From contig CAIYVZ010000014.1 of NCBI GenBank assembly GCA_903929755.1, positions 124,001-188,000 of the forward strand: DNA of 64,000 nt, in the 5' to 3' direction. The stretch is from an uncultured Acidobacteriia bacterium. GTDB lineage: Bacteria; Acidobacteriota; Terriglobia; Bryobacterales; Bryobacteraceae. A model generated the notes under the pieces. The model made no database searches and was not told the origin of the DNA. It saw only the letters and a list, made by a program, of their open reading frames with translations. Positions 16,750 to 26,400 of this stretch are shown here, piece by piece. Made by a program: the position numbers and the translations under genes. How positions within the stretch are numbered: position 1 is the stretch's first letter; each line of letters starts with the position of its first letter.

Positions 16750-16784
16750 AAACGCCTCCCCGGAGATGTTCCAGAGAGGCGTTT
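16750..16784 (-). terminator. Terminator-like hairpin after accC
   Basis: Stem AAACGCCTC/GAGGCGTTT (16750-16758 with 16776-16784), followed on the - strand by a short T-rich stretch (TTTTGTTAT). It lies 33 bases past the accC stop. Confidence 0.65.
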
Positions 16785-16817
16785 CAAGAAGGTAAACCCA
16801 GGTTCAAGCTGAACCGG

Positions 16818-18170
16818 TTACGGCATCCAGCGTTTGATGAAGTTGGTATCGAACGTACCGGCGATAAAGTCCGGCTCGTTCAAGATCCTCTTGTGCAGGG
16901 GAATCGAGGTGTGGATTCCTTCCACGACAAACATATCCAGAGCGCGCTTCATCCGCTGAATCGCTTCGGTTCGGTCGCGACCGTGCGCAATCAGCTTGGC
17001 AACGAGCGAATCGTAATAGGGCGGAATAATGCCGTCCTGATAGGCGTGGGTATCCACACGAATGCCGATGCCGCCGGGCAGATTCAGACCAGTAATCCGG
17101 CCGGGGCTCGGCGCGAACGTTTCGGGGTTCTCCGCATTGATCCGGCACTCAATGGCATGACCGCGGGGAACAATCGGGCCACCCAAAATCTCGGGCAGTG
17201 TCTGGCCTGCGGCGATCAGAATTTGTGCCTTCACCAGATCAACTCCGGTGACCGCTTCGGTAACGGGGTGCTCCACCTGAATCCGGGCGTTGACCTCAAT
17301 AAAATACAGGTCACCCTTCTCATCCATGAGGAACTCGACGGTCCCGGCGTTGCTGTAGCCAATCGCCTTGATGGCTTCCTTGAGCTTCGCCGAAACACGC
17401 TCCCGGACCTCGGGACGCAGCGCAGGAGACGGACTCTCTTCCAGCAATTTTTGGTGACGGCGCTGGATGCTGCACTCGCGCTCGCCCAGAATCTCCACAT
17501 TGCCGTGCTCATCGGCCAGCAACTGGAATTCGATGTGCCGGGGAGCCCCTACGTACTTCTCCAGGTAAACGTCGGCGCTGGAGAAAGATGCGCCGGCTTC
17601 CTGCTGGGCCTGAGAAAGCATATTCGCCAGTTCGGAACGTTCGTGGACGATCCGCATACCGCGTCCGCCACCACCGGCCGAAGCCTTCAGAATTACGGGA
17701 TAGCCGATCTTCTCAGCCAGTTCCTCGGCTTCTTCCGCGCTTTGCAGAACACCCGGAGAGCCCGGCAGAATCGGTACGCCGTACTCCTTCATGATGGCCC
17801 GGGCGCGTTCCTTAATACCCATGGAGGCGATCACTTCGGGCGTTGGCCCAATGAACTTAATCCCGGAATCGCGGCATACTTCCGCAAAACCGGCATTTTC
17901 ACTGAGGAAGCCATAACCGGGGTGGATGGCGTCCACGTTGGTGATTTCGGCGGCGCTGATGATGGACGGAATGTCCAGATAGCTGCGCGCACTGCGGGCC
18001 GGGCCAATACAAATGGCCTGGTCGGCAAAACGCACCGGAAGACTATTACGGTCCGCTTCCGAGTAGACGGCGACGGTCGGGATCCCCAAATCGCGGCACG
18101 CACAGATCACCCGGAGGGCGATCTCACCGCGATTGGCAACCAGGACTTTTCTAAACAGGCCGGATGCCAA
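16818..18170 (-). CDS. accC: Acetyl-CoA carboxylase, biotin carboxylase subunit
   Basis: 450 residues from a TTG at 18170, the only start giving the canonical [17 protein letters not shown] beginning at about residue 6. The ATP-grasp core is intact: the Gly-rich lid ([14 protein letters not shown]), [17 protein letters not shown], the [18 protein letters not shown] segment, and [16 protein letters not shown] with the catalytic Arg and Glu. It carboxylates the biotin of AccB using bicarbonate and ATP, the first step of fatty acid synthesis. The gene overlaps accB by 20 bases. accA and accD are not in the window. The start is less certain than the gene. Confidence 0.95.
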   Translation of the reverse strand: MASGLFRKVLVANRGEIALRVICACRDLGIPTVAVYSEADRNSLPVRFADQAICIGPARSARSYLDIPSIISAAEITNVDAIHPGYGFLSENAGFAEVCRDSGIKFIGPTPEVIASMGIKERARAIMKEYGVPILPGSPGVLQSAEEAEELAEKIGYPVILKASAGGGGRGMRIVHERSELANMLSQAQQEAGASFSSADVYLEKYVGAPRHIEFQLLADEHGNVEILGERECSIQRRHQKLLEESPSPALRPEVRERVSAKLKEAIKAIGYSNAGTVEFLMDEKGDLYFIEVNARIQVEHPVTEAVTGVDLVKAQILIAAGQTLPEILGGPIVPRGHAIECRINAENPETFAPSPGRITGLNLPGGIGIRVDTHAYQDGIIPPYYDSLVAKLIAHGRDRTEAIQRMKRALDMFVVEGIHTSIPLHKRILNEPDFIAGTFDTNFIKRWMP

Positions 18171-18606
18171 AGAGCGACTCTCCGTACTCCACAGCCTGGC
18201 CATTCTTCACGAGCTTGCTTTCCACTATCCCCGCCACGTCGGCTTCAATTTCATTCATCAGCTTCATCGATTCAATGATGCAGAGAACTTTCCCGGGAGT
18301 AACATGGTCGCCGATTTTGACGAATGCCCCCGAGTCGGGTGAAGCCGATTCATAGAAAGTACCCACGATGGGGGACTTAGCGTACACCAGAGAATCCGGT
18401 GTTTTCACCGAAGGGGTCGGTTCGGAGCTGCTGGCTGTCAGGCTTGCGGCGGGAACAAAACCCGGCGCATGCGCCTGCGGAACCACGACGTGCGTCGTTG
18501 TGGCTACCGAAATCCGAACCCGGTTCTCCCCGCGCTGAACCTCCAACTCCGTGACGCCGGTTTCGGTCACAAGCTGAATTAATTCCCGTATTTCGTCAGT
18601 TGTCAT
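18151..18606 (-). CDS. accB: Biotin carboxyl carrier protein of acetyl-CoA carboxylase
   Basis: 151 residues. The N-terminal helix ([20 protein letters not shown]) is typical of AccB, a Pro/Ala/Ser linker occupies about 45-75, and the biotinyl domain ends with [20 protein letters not shown], where the Lys of ESMKL is the biotinylation site. It carries CO2 between AccC and the carboxyltransferase. Co-transcribed with accC through a 20-base overlap. The trigger factor gene ends 52 bases upstream. Confidence 0.96.
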   Translation of the reverse strand: MTTDEIRELIQLVTETGVTELEVQRGENRVRISVATTTHVVVPQAHAPGFVPAASLTASSSEPTPSVKTPDSLVYAKSPIVGTFYESASPDSGAFVKIGDHVTPGKVLCIIESMKLMNEIEADVAGIVESKLVKNGQAVEYGESLFGIRPV

Positions 18607-18637
18607 GCAATTCTCTTAATCGTAACAGGCAGAGTCA

Positions 18638-18668
18638 GGCTGAAAAGTCCCATGGGGACTATTCAGCC
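18638..18668 (-). other. Hairpin spanning the trigger factor stop codon
   Basis: GGCTGAA plus AGTCCC (18638-18651) pairs with GGGACT plus TTCAGCC (18655-18668) with one mismatch, closed by a 3-base loop. The tig stop lies inside the stem. No T-run follows, so it is more likely an mRNA 3'-end or translation-coupling structure than an intrinsic terminator. Confidence 0.5.
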
Positions 18669-19921
18669 GTCTTGGTTGCGTTCTCGAACAGGAAGTTCAG
18701 GGTCTTTTCCGTCTGGATGTGTGAAGCAATACGGTCCAAGGTGCCGTCGTCCTGCATCTTCTTGCGGACTACGGCGACCATTTCCCGTTCCTGCCGGGCA
18801 ATGCGATCTACTTCTTTGTCCACTTCTTCGTTGGTGGGGACAATCGCTTCGTGTTCCGACACGCGGCCCAAAATCAGGGAGGCGCGGACTTCGCGGATGG
18901 CCTGATCACGCTGAGCTTCGCGGATCTTGTCCCAATCGAGATTGAACGAGCGGGGATCGACGCCTTCCTGAGAAAGCGCACGCAGCCGCTGTTCCACGCG
19001 GTTTTCAATCTGGCGATCCACGAAGACGCCGGGAACCGGGAAGTCGTGCAGATCCACCAGCTTATCCACGATTTTGTCGCGGGCGACACGAACGGCTTCA
19101 CCCTGGAGCTGCGCGAAGATCGATTTCTTCACCGCATCCTTGAGTTCGTCCACGGTACGGAAGTCACCCAGATCCTGCGCGAACTCATCGTTCAGCTCAG
19201 GGAGTTCTTTGCGGCGGAGACCATTCACCGTGACGAGGAAGGTAACGGACTTGCCGGCCAGCTTCGGGCTGCCGTAGTCTTCGGGGTAAGTGACCGCAAT
19301 TTCCTTCACATCGCCAAGCGAGGCGCCGGTCAGATTTTCGGTGAAGCCCGGCATCGTTTCCGCGCCACCAATCAGAACCTGCACTTCGTCGGACTTGATG
19401 GGCTCATCGGTACCGGCAATGCTCTCGAGAGAAACGACGGCGTAATCGCCCGCTTCCAGCGGACGGGGGTCCACGTTGACGTAGGTCGCCTTGGAGTCGC
19501 GTAACTCCTCGATGCGTTTGTCGACAGCTTCGTCGGCCACGACCGGATCGGCGTAGACAACTTCCACACCCTTGTACCCGGTGAGTTCAAAATCAGGGAA
19601 GACTTCGAAGTCGGCCTTGAAATGAACGTCGGCTCCGTCGTGGAAATGGACGTCCTTGATATTCGGCTGGCCGACAACCTTGAGGCCGTCTTCGTGTACT
19701 TTGGCATCAAAATAGCGGGGAAGAAGGGTCTCCAGCACCTTTTGGCGAATATCGCCGCGGTAGCTGCTGCGGATGAGCGACAGCGGCGCCTTACCGGCGC
19801 GGAAGCCCTTCAGCTGGGCCTTCTTCTGGTACTGCTCGGTAACTTTCGTTGTTTCTTCCTCAACTGCCTGAGCAGGGATGAGAATTTCAAGCTCGTGCTT
19901 GCAACCTTCTACTAACGCCAA
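18659..19921 (-). CDS. tig: Trigger factor, ribosome-associated chaperone
   Basis: 420 residues. The N-terminal ribosome-binding domain contains the signature loop (KGFRAGKAPLSLIRSSY, a variant of GFRxGKxP). The FKBP-type prolyl isomerase domain is at about 150-235 (AGDYAVVSLES ... GFTENLTGASLGD ... AGKSVTFLVTVNGLRR), and the helical C-terminal chaperone arms follow. It binds nascent chains at the exit tunnel. The start is a TTG at 19921 that gives MALVEGCKHELEILIP; no better codon is near. clpP, which often follows tig, lies 40 kb away, and the next genes are accB-accC. Confidence 0.93.
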   Translation of the reverse strand: MALVEGCKHELEILIPAQAVEEETTKVTEQYQKKAQLKGFRAGKAPLSLIRSSYRGDIRQKVLETLLPRYFDAKVHEDGLKVVGQPNIKDVHFHDGADVHFKADFEVFPDFELTGYKGVEVVYADPVVADEAVDKRIEELRDSKATYVNVDPRPLEAGDYAVVSLESIAGTDEPIKSDEVQVLIGGAETMPGFTENLTGASLGDVKEIAVTYPEDYGSPKLAGKSVTFLVTVNGLRRKELPELNDEFAQDLGDFRTVDELKDAVKKSIFAQLQGEAVRVARDKIVDKLVDLHDFPVPGVFVDRQIENRVEQRLRALSQEGVDPRSFNLDWDKIREAQRDQAIREVRASLILGRVSEHEAIVPTNEEVDKEVDRIARQEREMVAVVRKKMQDDGTLDRIASHIQTEKTLNFLFENATKTAE

Positions 19922-19991
19922 AATCGGGGTCCTCGGGAATCTTCAGAGTGAAACTAATCCAGGATGGAAATATCAGGATAACAAAAGCGGG

Positions 19992-20732
19992 TTACAGGCT
20001 ACGAATGTGGAAGCCACCATCGGCGTGGAGGATCTGGCCGGCGCAGTAATCGAGGTGTCCATCGGCAATGGAACGGACCACATTGGCTATGTCGGCAGGC
20101 TCGCCCATGCGGCGTTGCGGCAGCAGGCCACCGGCGATCTTCTCGTCGTAAAGCTTCTCCACCTTGGAAATCATGTCGGTCCGAATGATGCCTGGCTGGA
20201 TTTCGAAGACCTGAATGCCTTCAGGCGCCAGCCGCTGCGCATACACGAGGCGCGACATGCTGACACCGGCCTTCGAAACACAGTACTCGGCACGGTTTAC
20301 AGAAGCCGTGAAGGCCGAGATTGACGACACGAACACAATGCGGCCATGGCTTTTTTCCAGCATCCACCGGGCGGCCAGTTGGGTGAGGAAGTGAGGGCCT
20401 TTCAGGTTCGTATTGATCAGTTCGTCGAAGCTCTCTTCGGTGGCTTCCAGAACATCGCGGCGCTCGCGGGGAGCAATGCCGGCGTTATTCACCAGCAGAT
20501 CCAGACCTTCCGGGAACACGGCGCGGGCGAATTCGATGAGTGCGGCGCGGTCGGCAGCCTTGCCGATGTCACAGCGAAAAATCTCGCATCCGGTTTCGGC
20601 CTTCAGGCTTTCGGCCTGTTCCAGACTCCCGAGGTAGGTGGCGATGACTTTGTGGTCTTTTGAGAGATTCTGTGCGATGCCCCGTCCGATGCCACGACTG
20701 GCGCCGGTAACAATTGCGTTCATGGGGGCCAT
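19992..20732 (-). CDS. SDR family oxidoreductase, FabG-like
   Basis: 246 residues from the ATG at 20732; an ATG 3 codons later is also possible. The Rossmann motif NAIVTGASRGIGRGI begins near residue 5, LLVNNAGI near 80, catalytic Ser in VFVSSIS, YCVSKAG, then LHADGGFH at the end. Typical of the 3-ketoacyl-ACP reductase-like SDRs, but no fatty acid elongation genes flank it. It starts 15 bases after comEC, so it is probably co-transcribed with it. Substrate unknown. Confidence 0.9.
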   Translation of the reverse strand: MAPMNAIVTGASRGIGRGIAQNLSKDHKVIATYLGSLEQAESLKAETGCEIFRCDIGKAADRAALIEFARAVFPEGLDLLVNNAGIAPRERRDVLEATEESFDELINTNLKGPHFLTQLAARWMLEKSHGRIVFVSSISAFTASVNRAEYCVSKAGVSMSRLVYAQRLAPEGIQVFEIQPGIIRTDMISKVEKLYDEKIAGGLLPQRRMGEPADIANVVRSIADGHLDYCAGQILHADGGFHIRSL

Positions 20733-20747
20733 TGTAGCGAGCAACCG

Positions 20748-23225
20748 CTATTCGAGGCGGATTCGGTGGCCGTCGCTCGAAACGGAAATGAGCCCGGTCT
20801 GATCGGTGCGAAGGATTTCGGCGTGCCTTTTTTGGAGAGCTTCAATCGTCGTCGGATGGGGGTGTCCGTAGCTGTTTTCGAAGCCTACAGAAATCATGGC
20901 GAAGGCCGGGTGGACGAGATCCAGAAACTCGGGCGTGGAGGAGGTTCGGCTGCCGTGGTGCCCAACTTTCAGGACCGTTGCAGGCTGCAAGAGGCCCTCG
21001 GCGGCCAGTTCGCGTTCAATACGTTTCTCCATGTCGCCGGCGAGCAGGAACGCCGTGGAGCCATAGTTGATGCGCATTACGAGGGAGTCGTCGTTTTTCG
21101 GTTTCACGTCGGCGACGTAGTCCGGGCCTGGCGCCAAAACAGAAATTGAAGTACCGCCGAACGGGAACGCCGGGGTCCGCCGCATCTCCCGAACCCGGAC
21201 TCCGTATTGAGCGGCAGCCGCGCGGACCCGCTGCCATTCCACGCTTTCCGCCACCGCTCCGGTCCACAGCTCCGCCGGACGGAAGTCGCGGAGAATTGCC
21301 ACCATACCGCCCATGTGATCCTCATGAGCGTGGCTCATCACCACCACATCCAGACGCCGGATAGCGCGCGACCACAGATACGGAGCCACCACATCTTCGC
21401 CCAAATCCAGAGCAGATTTCCGGGTCTTGCCAAAGCCGGGGATCCCTCCGGAATCGATCAGCATGAGCTGGCCACCAGGGAAAGCGGCCAGTAAGCTATC
21501 GCCCTGTCCCACGTCGATGGCGTCGAGCTCGAACCTGCCCGGTTGAGTTCGGGGCGGGAAGGAGTAAAGAGCCAGGGTCGCCAGCAACATGGCGAGGCCA
21601 CTCCAGGATGCAATTCTGCCCCACCGGGAGAGCCCGCGCCAGCCGGCAAGCAGCAGGAAGGCCGCGAACAGCACCGCGAGCCAGAGCGGCGGCGCCGGGA
21701 TCCGCCAATCCGGCTCCCAATGGGCATTGAGTGCCGCAGCCCATCTGGAAAGCGCGAGCAGCAGCTTGCAGACTACGGCCAGCAGGTGAGAATTCAGGCC
21801 GATCGCCAGGAAGCCCAGCGGCACCACCGCCGAGAGAACAGGCAGCACCATGATATTGGCGGACAGGCCGGAAAAAGACAGGCGGTGGAAATACCAGATC
21901 ATCGGGAGCGCCAGTGCCACCTGGATGACGAACGAGGTAACCAGAATTTCCCAGAAGTAAAGCACCAGCCTGGCGGAGACGACCACCAGCGCGCTGCCCA
22001 CCCGCAACGGCAGCTTCGCAGCCAGTTGAAGGGTCTGCGCCAGCAGCCGTAGCTCCACGCGGAACTGAGCGGTTCGCGGCGCCAGGCGAAGATCCCGGCG
22101 GAGCTCGGCCAAGGCACCGCAACCAGCCGCAAGGGGCGCCGACGTCGCTTCCAGCAGGGGCACCGCGAACGCGCCAATAGCCGCGACAGCCAGGAACGTG
22201 AGCTGAAAACTGGCGTCAAAAAGCTGCGAGGGATCGGCGATAAGAAAGAGAAGGGCGATACCGGCCAGCAAATTCAGGAGCCTGCCCTCCCGGTAGAAGA
22301 TCCGGGCGACACCGTAGAGGCTCATGCCGACGGCGGAGCGCAAGACCGGAGCCTGCCAGCCCGTAACCCCGGAGTAAAGCCAGGCGACGGCTATGGTGGC
22401 ACTCAGCGCGGCCCATTGAGGCACCCACAGCAGGCGCAGAAAGAGCAGCAGAACCGCGGCCAGAACCGCAACGTGGCTGCCGGAGATCACCAGGGCGTGG
22501 TAAGTACCGGTGGAGCGGTAGTCTTCGGTCCAAAGGCGGTCCATCCGAGAGGTCTCACCCAACAGCACCGCCGCCATCATGCCGCCGGTATAGTCGTCAT
22601 CCGGGTACAGACCTTCCAAACGCGCCAGAGCGGCGGCCCGCAGAGCAAAAATCGGTCGCTCCCAGGCGTTCCCGCAACGGCCCGGCAGGACTTTGAGCGT
22701 GGCCACGTCGCCCGACGCATTCCAGAACACTTTGCGGCGGGCGAAATACTGGATGGCGTCGAAGGACCCCGGGTTATTGAAGTTGTGAACGGGGCGAATA
22801 CGGCCGGCGAACTCCAGCCGGGTTCCGTAGGCGAGAGCCGGAATCTCCGCGTCGTTCTTGGCGTATACAGACACCTGCGCCCGGGACCCGGGAGCCAGTT
22901 CCAGATCAAAACGCTCGCGGCCGCCCGCTGCCAGGGCCGGATTGACCACGCAGCCCTCAAAAATGGCCAACTGCCCATCCTCCACTGAGAGGCGAGGCGC
23001 CGGAGTTGGAGTCGGGGTCCCGTACGCCGCCGCCAGCAGGGCGAAAGAGCAGAGAGCGGCAAGCCTGGATGCAAATCTTGCCCTTTTCCAGGACACCCAT
23101 GCCAGCAAGGCAGCCGCGGCGGCGAACGGTAGTACCTCCGCCCACGAAAACGCGACGAAGTGCGCAGTCACGATTCCCGCGCACGCAGCGGCGAGGGGGA
23201 ACAGAAGTGGTTCGCGAAGACGCAC
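20748..23225 (-). CDS. comEC: ComEC/Rec2 DNA-uptake channel protein
   Basis: 825 residues, full length. Order: two N-terminal membrane segments, a DUF4131 soluble domain (about 70-200, with GGRERFDLELAPGSRAQVSVY), the Competence membrane domain (YHALVISGSHVAVLAAVLLLF and further hydrophobic segments to about 580), and a C-terminal metallo-beta-lactamase domain with VMSHAHEDHMGG, VLKVGHHGSRTSST and SYGHPH. It imports single-stranded DNA across the inner membrane and may degrade the other strand. The start is a GTG at 23225. No other competence genes are in the window. Confidence 0.95.
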   Translation of the reverse strand: MRLREPLLFPLAAACAGIVTAHFVAFSWAEVLPFAAAAALLAWVSWKRARFASRLAALCSFALLAAAYGTPTPTPAPRLSVEDGQLAIFEGCVVNPALAAGGRERFDLELAPGSRAQVSVYAKNDAEIPALAYGTRLEFAGRIRPVHNFNNPGSFDAIQYFARRKVFWNASGDVATLKVLPGRCGNAWERPIFALRAAALARLEGLYPDDDYTGGMMAAVLLGETSRMDRLWTEDYRSTGTYHALVISGSHVAVLAAVLLLFLRLLWVPQWAALSATIAVAWLYSGVTGWQAPVLRSAVGMSLYGVARIFYREGRLLNLLAGIALLFLIADPSQLFDASFQLTFLAVAAIGAFAVPLLEATSAPLAAGCGALAELRRDLRLAPRTAQFRVELRLLAQTLQLAAKLPLRVGSALVVVSARLVLYFWEILVTSFVIQVALALPMIWYFHRLSFSGLSANIMVLPVLSAVVPLGFLAIGLNSHLLAVVCKLLLALSRWAAALNAHWEPDWRIPAPPLWLAVLFAAFLLLAGWRGLSRWGRIASWSGLAMLLATLALYSFPPRTQPGRFELDAIDVGQGDSLLAAFPGGQLMLIDSGGIPGFGKTRKSALDLGEDVVAPYLWSRAIRRLDVVVMSHAHEDHMGGMVAILRDFRPAELWTGAVAESVEWQRVRAAAAQYGVRVREMRRTPAFPFGGTSISVLAPGPDYVADVKPKNDDSLVMRINYGSTAFLLAGDMEKRIERELAAEGLLQPATVLKVGHHGSRTSSTPEFLDLVHPAFAMISVGFENSYGHPHPTTIEALQKRHAEILRTDQTGLISVSSDGHRIRLE

Positions 23226-23402
23226 ATACAGATAGTTCCGCGAGGAGGGAATTTTCTCAGATTAGTTTTGGGAAGAGCGGGGATCAGGTCAGTGGCCGGG
23301 CGCAGATCCCCTCGGGGAAGGGACGCGAGAGCGTCACGCAGCAACTATCGATTAGAGCGCATATAGTTTTGCCGTCATCCTGCCGATAGAGCAACGGAGA
23401 CC

Positions 23403-26400
23403 ATGCAGAACTCAAAGGCCGGCGCACTTCTCGTTGCGCTTATTGCAGTCGCAGCAGGCCCGCTGATGGCTGGGATGCCACAGACGATCACGTTCCATCC
23501 GCCGATCAGCCAGATCTACGGCGCGCCTCCGTTCCTTGTGCTCGCCCAGGCCACCTCGGGCCTCAAGGTCAACATCGCCTCGTTGACTCCCCATGTTTGT
23601 CGGATCGCAGACGGGCTGGTCACCCTGTTCAGCACGGGAATCTGTTCGCTGACGGCAGCCCAGACAGGCAACAGGACCTATGACCCGGCCGTACCCGTAC
23701 AGCAGACCCTGATGGTTAACCCCGCCAAGCCGTCAGGCGCTCTCGCAGCCGCGCCTGCCAGCCCATTCGCAGTCGGGGGCAACGTCTACAGCGTAGTATC
23801 GTCCGACTTCAACCTCGACGGGATCCCCGACATCGCCAGCGCCAACGGCGACAGCAATAACGTCACGATTCTGCTGGCGGATGGACATGGTGGCTTCTAT
23901 TCGGCACCAGGGAGCCCTTTCTCAGCCGGAAGTGGTCCTCTTGCCCTCGCCGCCGGCGATTTGAACGGAGACGGCATTCCGGATCTTGCGATAGCCAACT
24001 CGGCACCTGCCGGATTGACAATTCTCATTGGCAGCGCGCGCGGCGCATTCGCACCTCCGTTTACCATCAGCCTCCCCCAGAGCAGCGGCCCTGCGGCGAT
24101 TGCCCTCGGAGATTTCAACGGAGATGGCTACGCTGACGTTGCCCTCGCCGACCGTGTCCGCAGCGAGTTCATTTTGCTTTTCGGTAACGGCGCAGGTAAT
24201 TTCACAGCCGCCAGTGGCAGTCCCTTCGCACTCGGCAGATCCTACACTGGACCTACCGGAATTGTGGTGGGCGATTTCAACAATGATTCGTTTCAGGATC
24301 TCGCCATCGTCAACCAGGTGAGCGCCAACATCGCCGTCCTGCTGGGAACAGCCACGGGCACCTTCACCCCGGGTTCCATGGGCCTGCTTAAGACCGGTGC
24401 CCAACCTTTTTCGATTACCGTCGGGGACTTCGATGGCGACGGCAACATGGACCTTGCCACTGCGGACAACGCTGGAAACAGTGTGACGGTTCTGCTCGGT
24501 AATGGCGCCGGAGGCTTCAGCAGCGCCCCCGGCAGCCCGATCTCCGTTCCCTCGCCATGGTCGATCATGGCCGGGGATATCAACGGGGATGGCAGTATCG
24601 ACCTGGTGGCGGGCACCGCCAGTGGCCTGACGCTGCTGCTTGGTAACGGCCACGGCACCTTTACCACAACCCGGGGAAGCTCCGGGGCAGGCTCTCCCAT
24701 CTCAGTTGCACTGGCCGATTTCAGTCAGGACGGAATCCTGGATCTCGCCACGGCAAACTACGGGGCGGGAACCGTGTCCGTCCTGCTGGGAGGCATGGCA
24801 AATACAAGTGTCGCGGTCACCTCAACATCCCCGGGAATCGTTCCGCCCGACTCGGCCATACCTCTGACCGCAACCGTCTCCGACGCCGGTATTCCGCTCA
24901 GTACGCCAACCGGAGTCGTCACTTTCAGAGAAACCTCACCGGTGTCGGGCGCGACGGTGCTGGGTGTCGCCGCGCAGAATACCGGCCCGTGGACATTTCT
25001 CGCCTCCGGACTCATCGGAGGGACACATACCTTTACGGCATCTTACAGTGGGGACCTCTACTCGCGCCCGTCATCGGGTGGTAACCTGACAATCCACGAG
25101 GGCAGCCGCACTCCCACCGTCACGAATCTGAGCCCGGTGACCTGGCTTCCCGGCGGCGCAGCTTTTACGCTGACAGTGAATGGGACCGTGTTTACGCAGG
25201 CCTCTCAGGTCCGGTGGAATTCCACGCCTCTCTCCACTACATACGTCAGCGCAACCCAGCTGAAAGCGACCGTCCCCGCTCCGGTCATTTCTTCTTTTTC
25301 TGCAGCCGGAATCAGCGTAGTAAATCCTGGCGTGGTGCTGTCGGCACCACTGTCTTACCCCGCCGTCGTCCCCACCATCGGGAGCCTTACTCCGGCCAAC
25401 TGGGTCGTCGGCGGTCCGAACTTCACTCTTACAGTGAGCGGGACTTCGTTCACGCCGAATTCTAAGGTTTTCTGGAACGATGGGGCCTTGCCGACGACAT
25501 TCGTCAGTGCAACCCAGCTTACGGCTACGGTCAGCACAACGTTGCTCCCCAGACCCGGACCCATACAGATAAGCGCCGTTACGCCGTTCGGCGCAGCCTC
25601 GAACAGCATGGTGTATCTGGCTGCGCCTCCCAGCGTCACAAGTCTGACGCCAGCATCGACGACAGCCACCGGTCCGGATTTCAAACTCTGTGTGATGGGG
25701 ACAGGCTTCGACCCCGGAGCAACCGTCCAGTGGAACACGACTGCTTTGGTCACGACTTTTGTGAGCGCCTCTAAGGTCTGTGCGTCGGTGCTCGCCTCCC
25801 AAATCGCGACCGTCAGCACTCTCTTTATCGGGGTGCTGAATTCTGACGGTAATAGTTCGTTCAGGATCGCGTTTCCAGTCACCCCCTTCGTCCCGATAAC
25901 CATCGGGACCCTTGCTCCGGCCAACTGGGTCGTCGGCGGTCCGAACTTCACACTCACAGTGAACGGCACTTCGTTCACGCCGAATTCTAAGGTTTTCTGG
26001 AACGATGGGGCTTTGCCGACGACATTCGTGAGTGCAACTCAGCTTACAGCTACCGTCAGCACAGCGTTGCTCCCCAGACCCGGACCCATACAAATAAGCG
26101 CCGTTACGCCGCTCGGCGCAGCCTCGAACAGCATGGTGTATCTGGCTGCGCCCCCCAGCGTCGCAAATCTCACGCCAGCATCGACGACAGCCACCGGTCC
26201 GGATTTCAAACTCTGTGTGATGGGGACAGGCTTCGGCCCTGGAGCAACCATCCAGTGGAACACGACTGCTTTGGCCACGACTTTTGTGAGCGCCTCTAAG
26301 GTCTGTGGGTCGGTGCTCGCTTCCCAAATCGCGACCGTCAGCACTCTCTTGATCGGGGTGCTGAATTCTGACGGTAATAGTTCGTTCAGGATCTCGTTTC

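Larger units (their letters stand above)
16420..16817. other. Long intergenic region with competing inverted repeats
   Basis: 398 bases between the YwiC-like gene and accC with no credible gene; the one short open frame is Pro/Leu low complexity. It holds the inverted-repeat set at 16538-16669 and the accC terminator at 16750-16784. The + strand from about 16570 to 16650 is strikingly purine-rich with repeated GG and GGGG runs. Confidence 0.7.
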
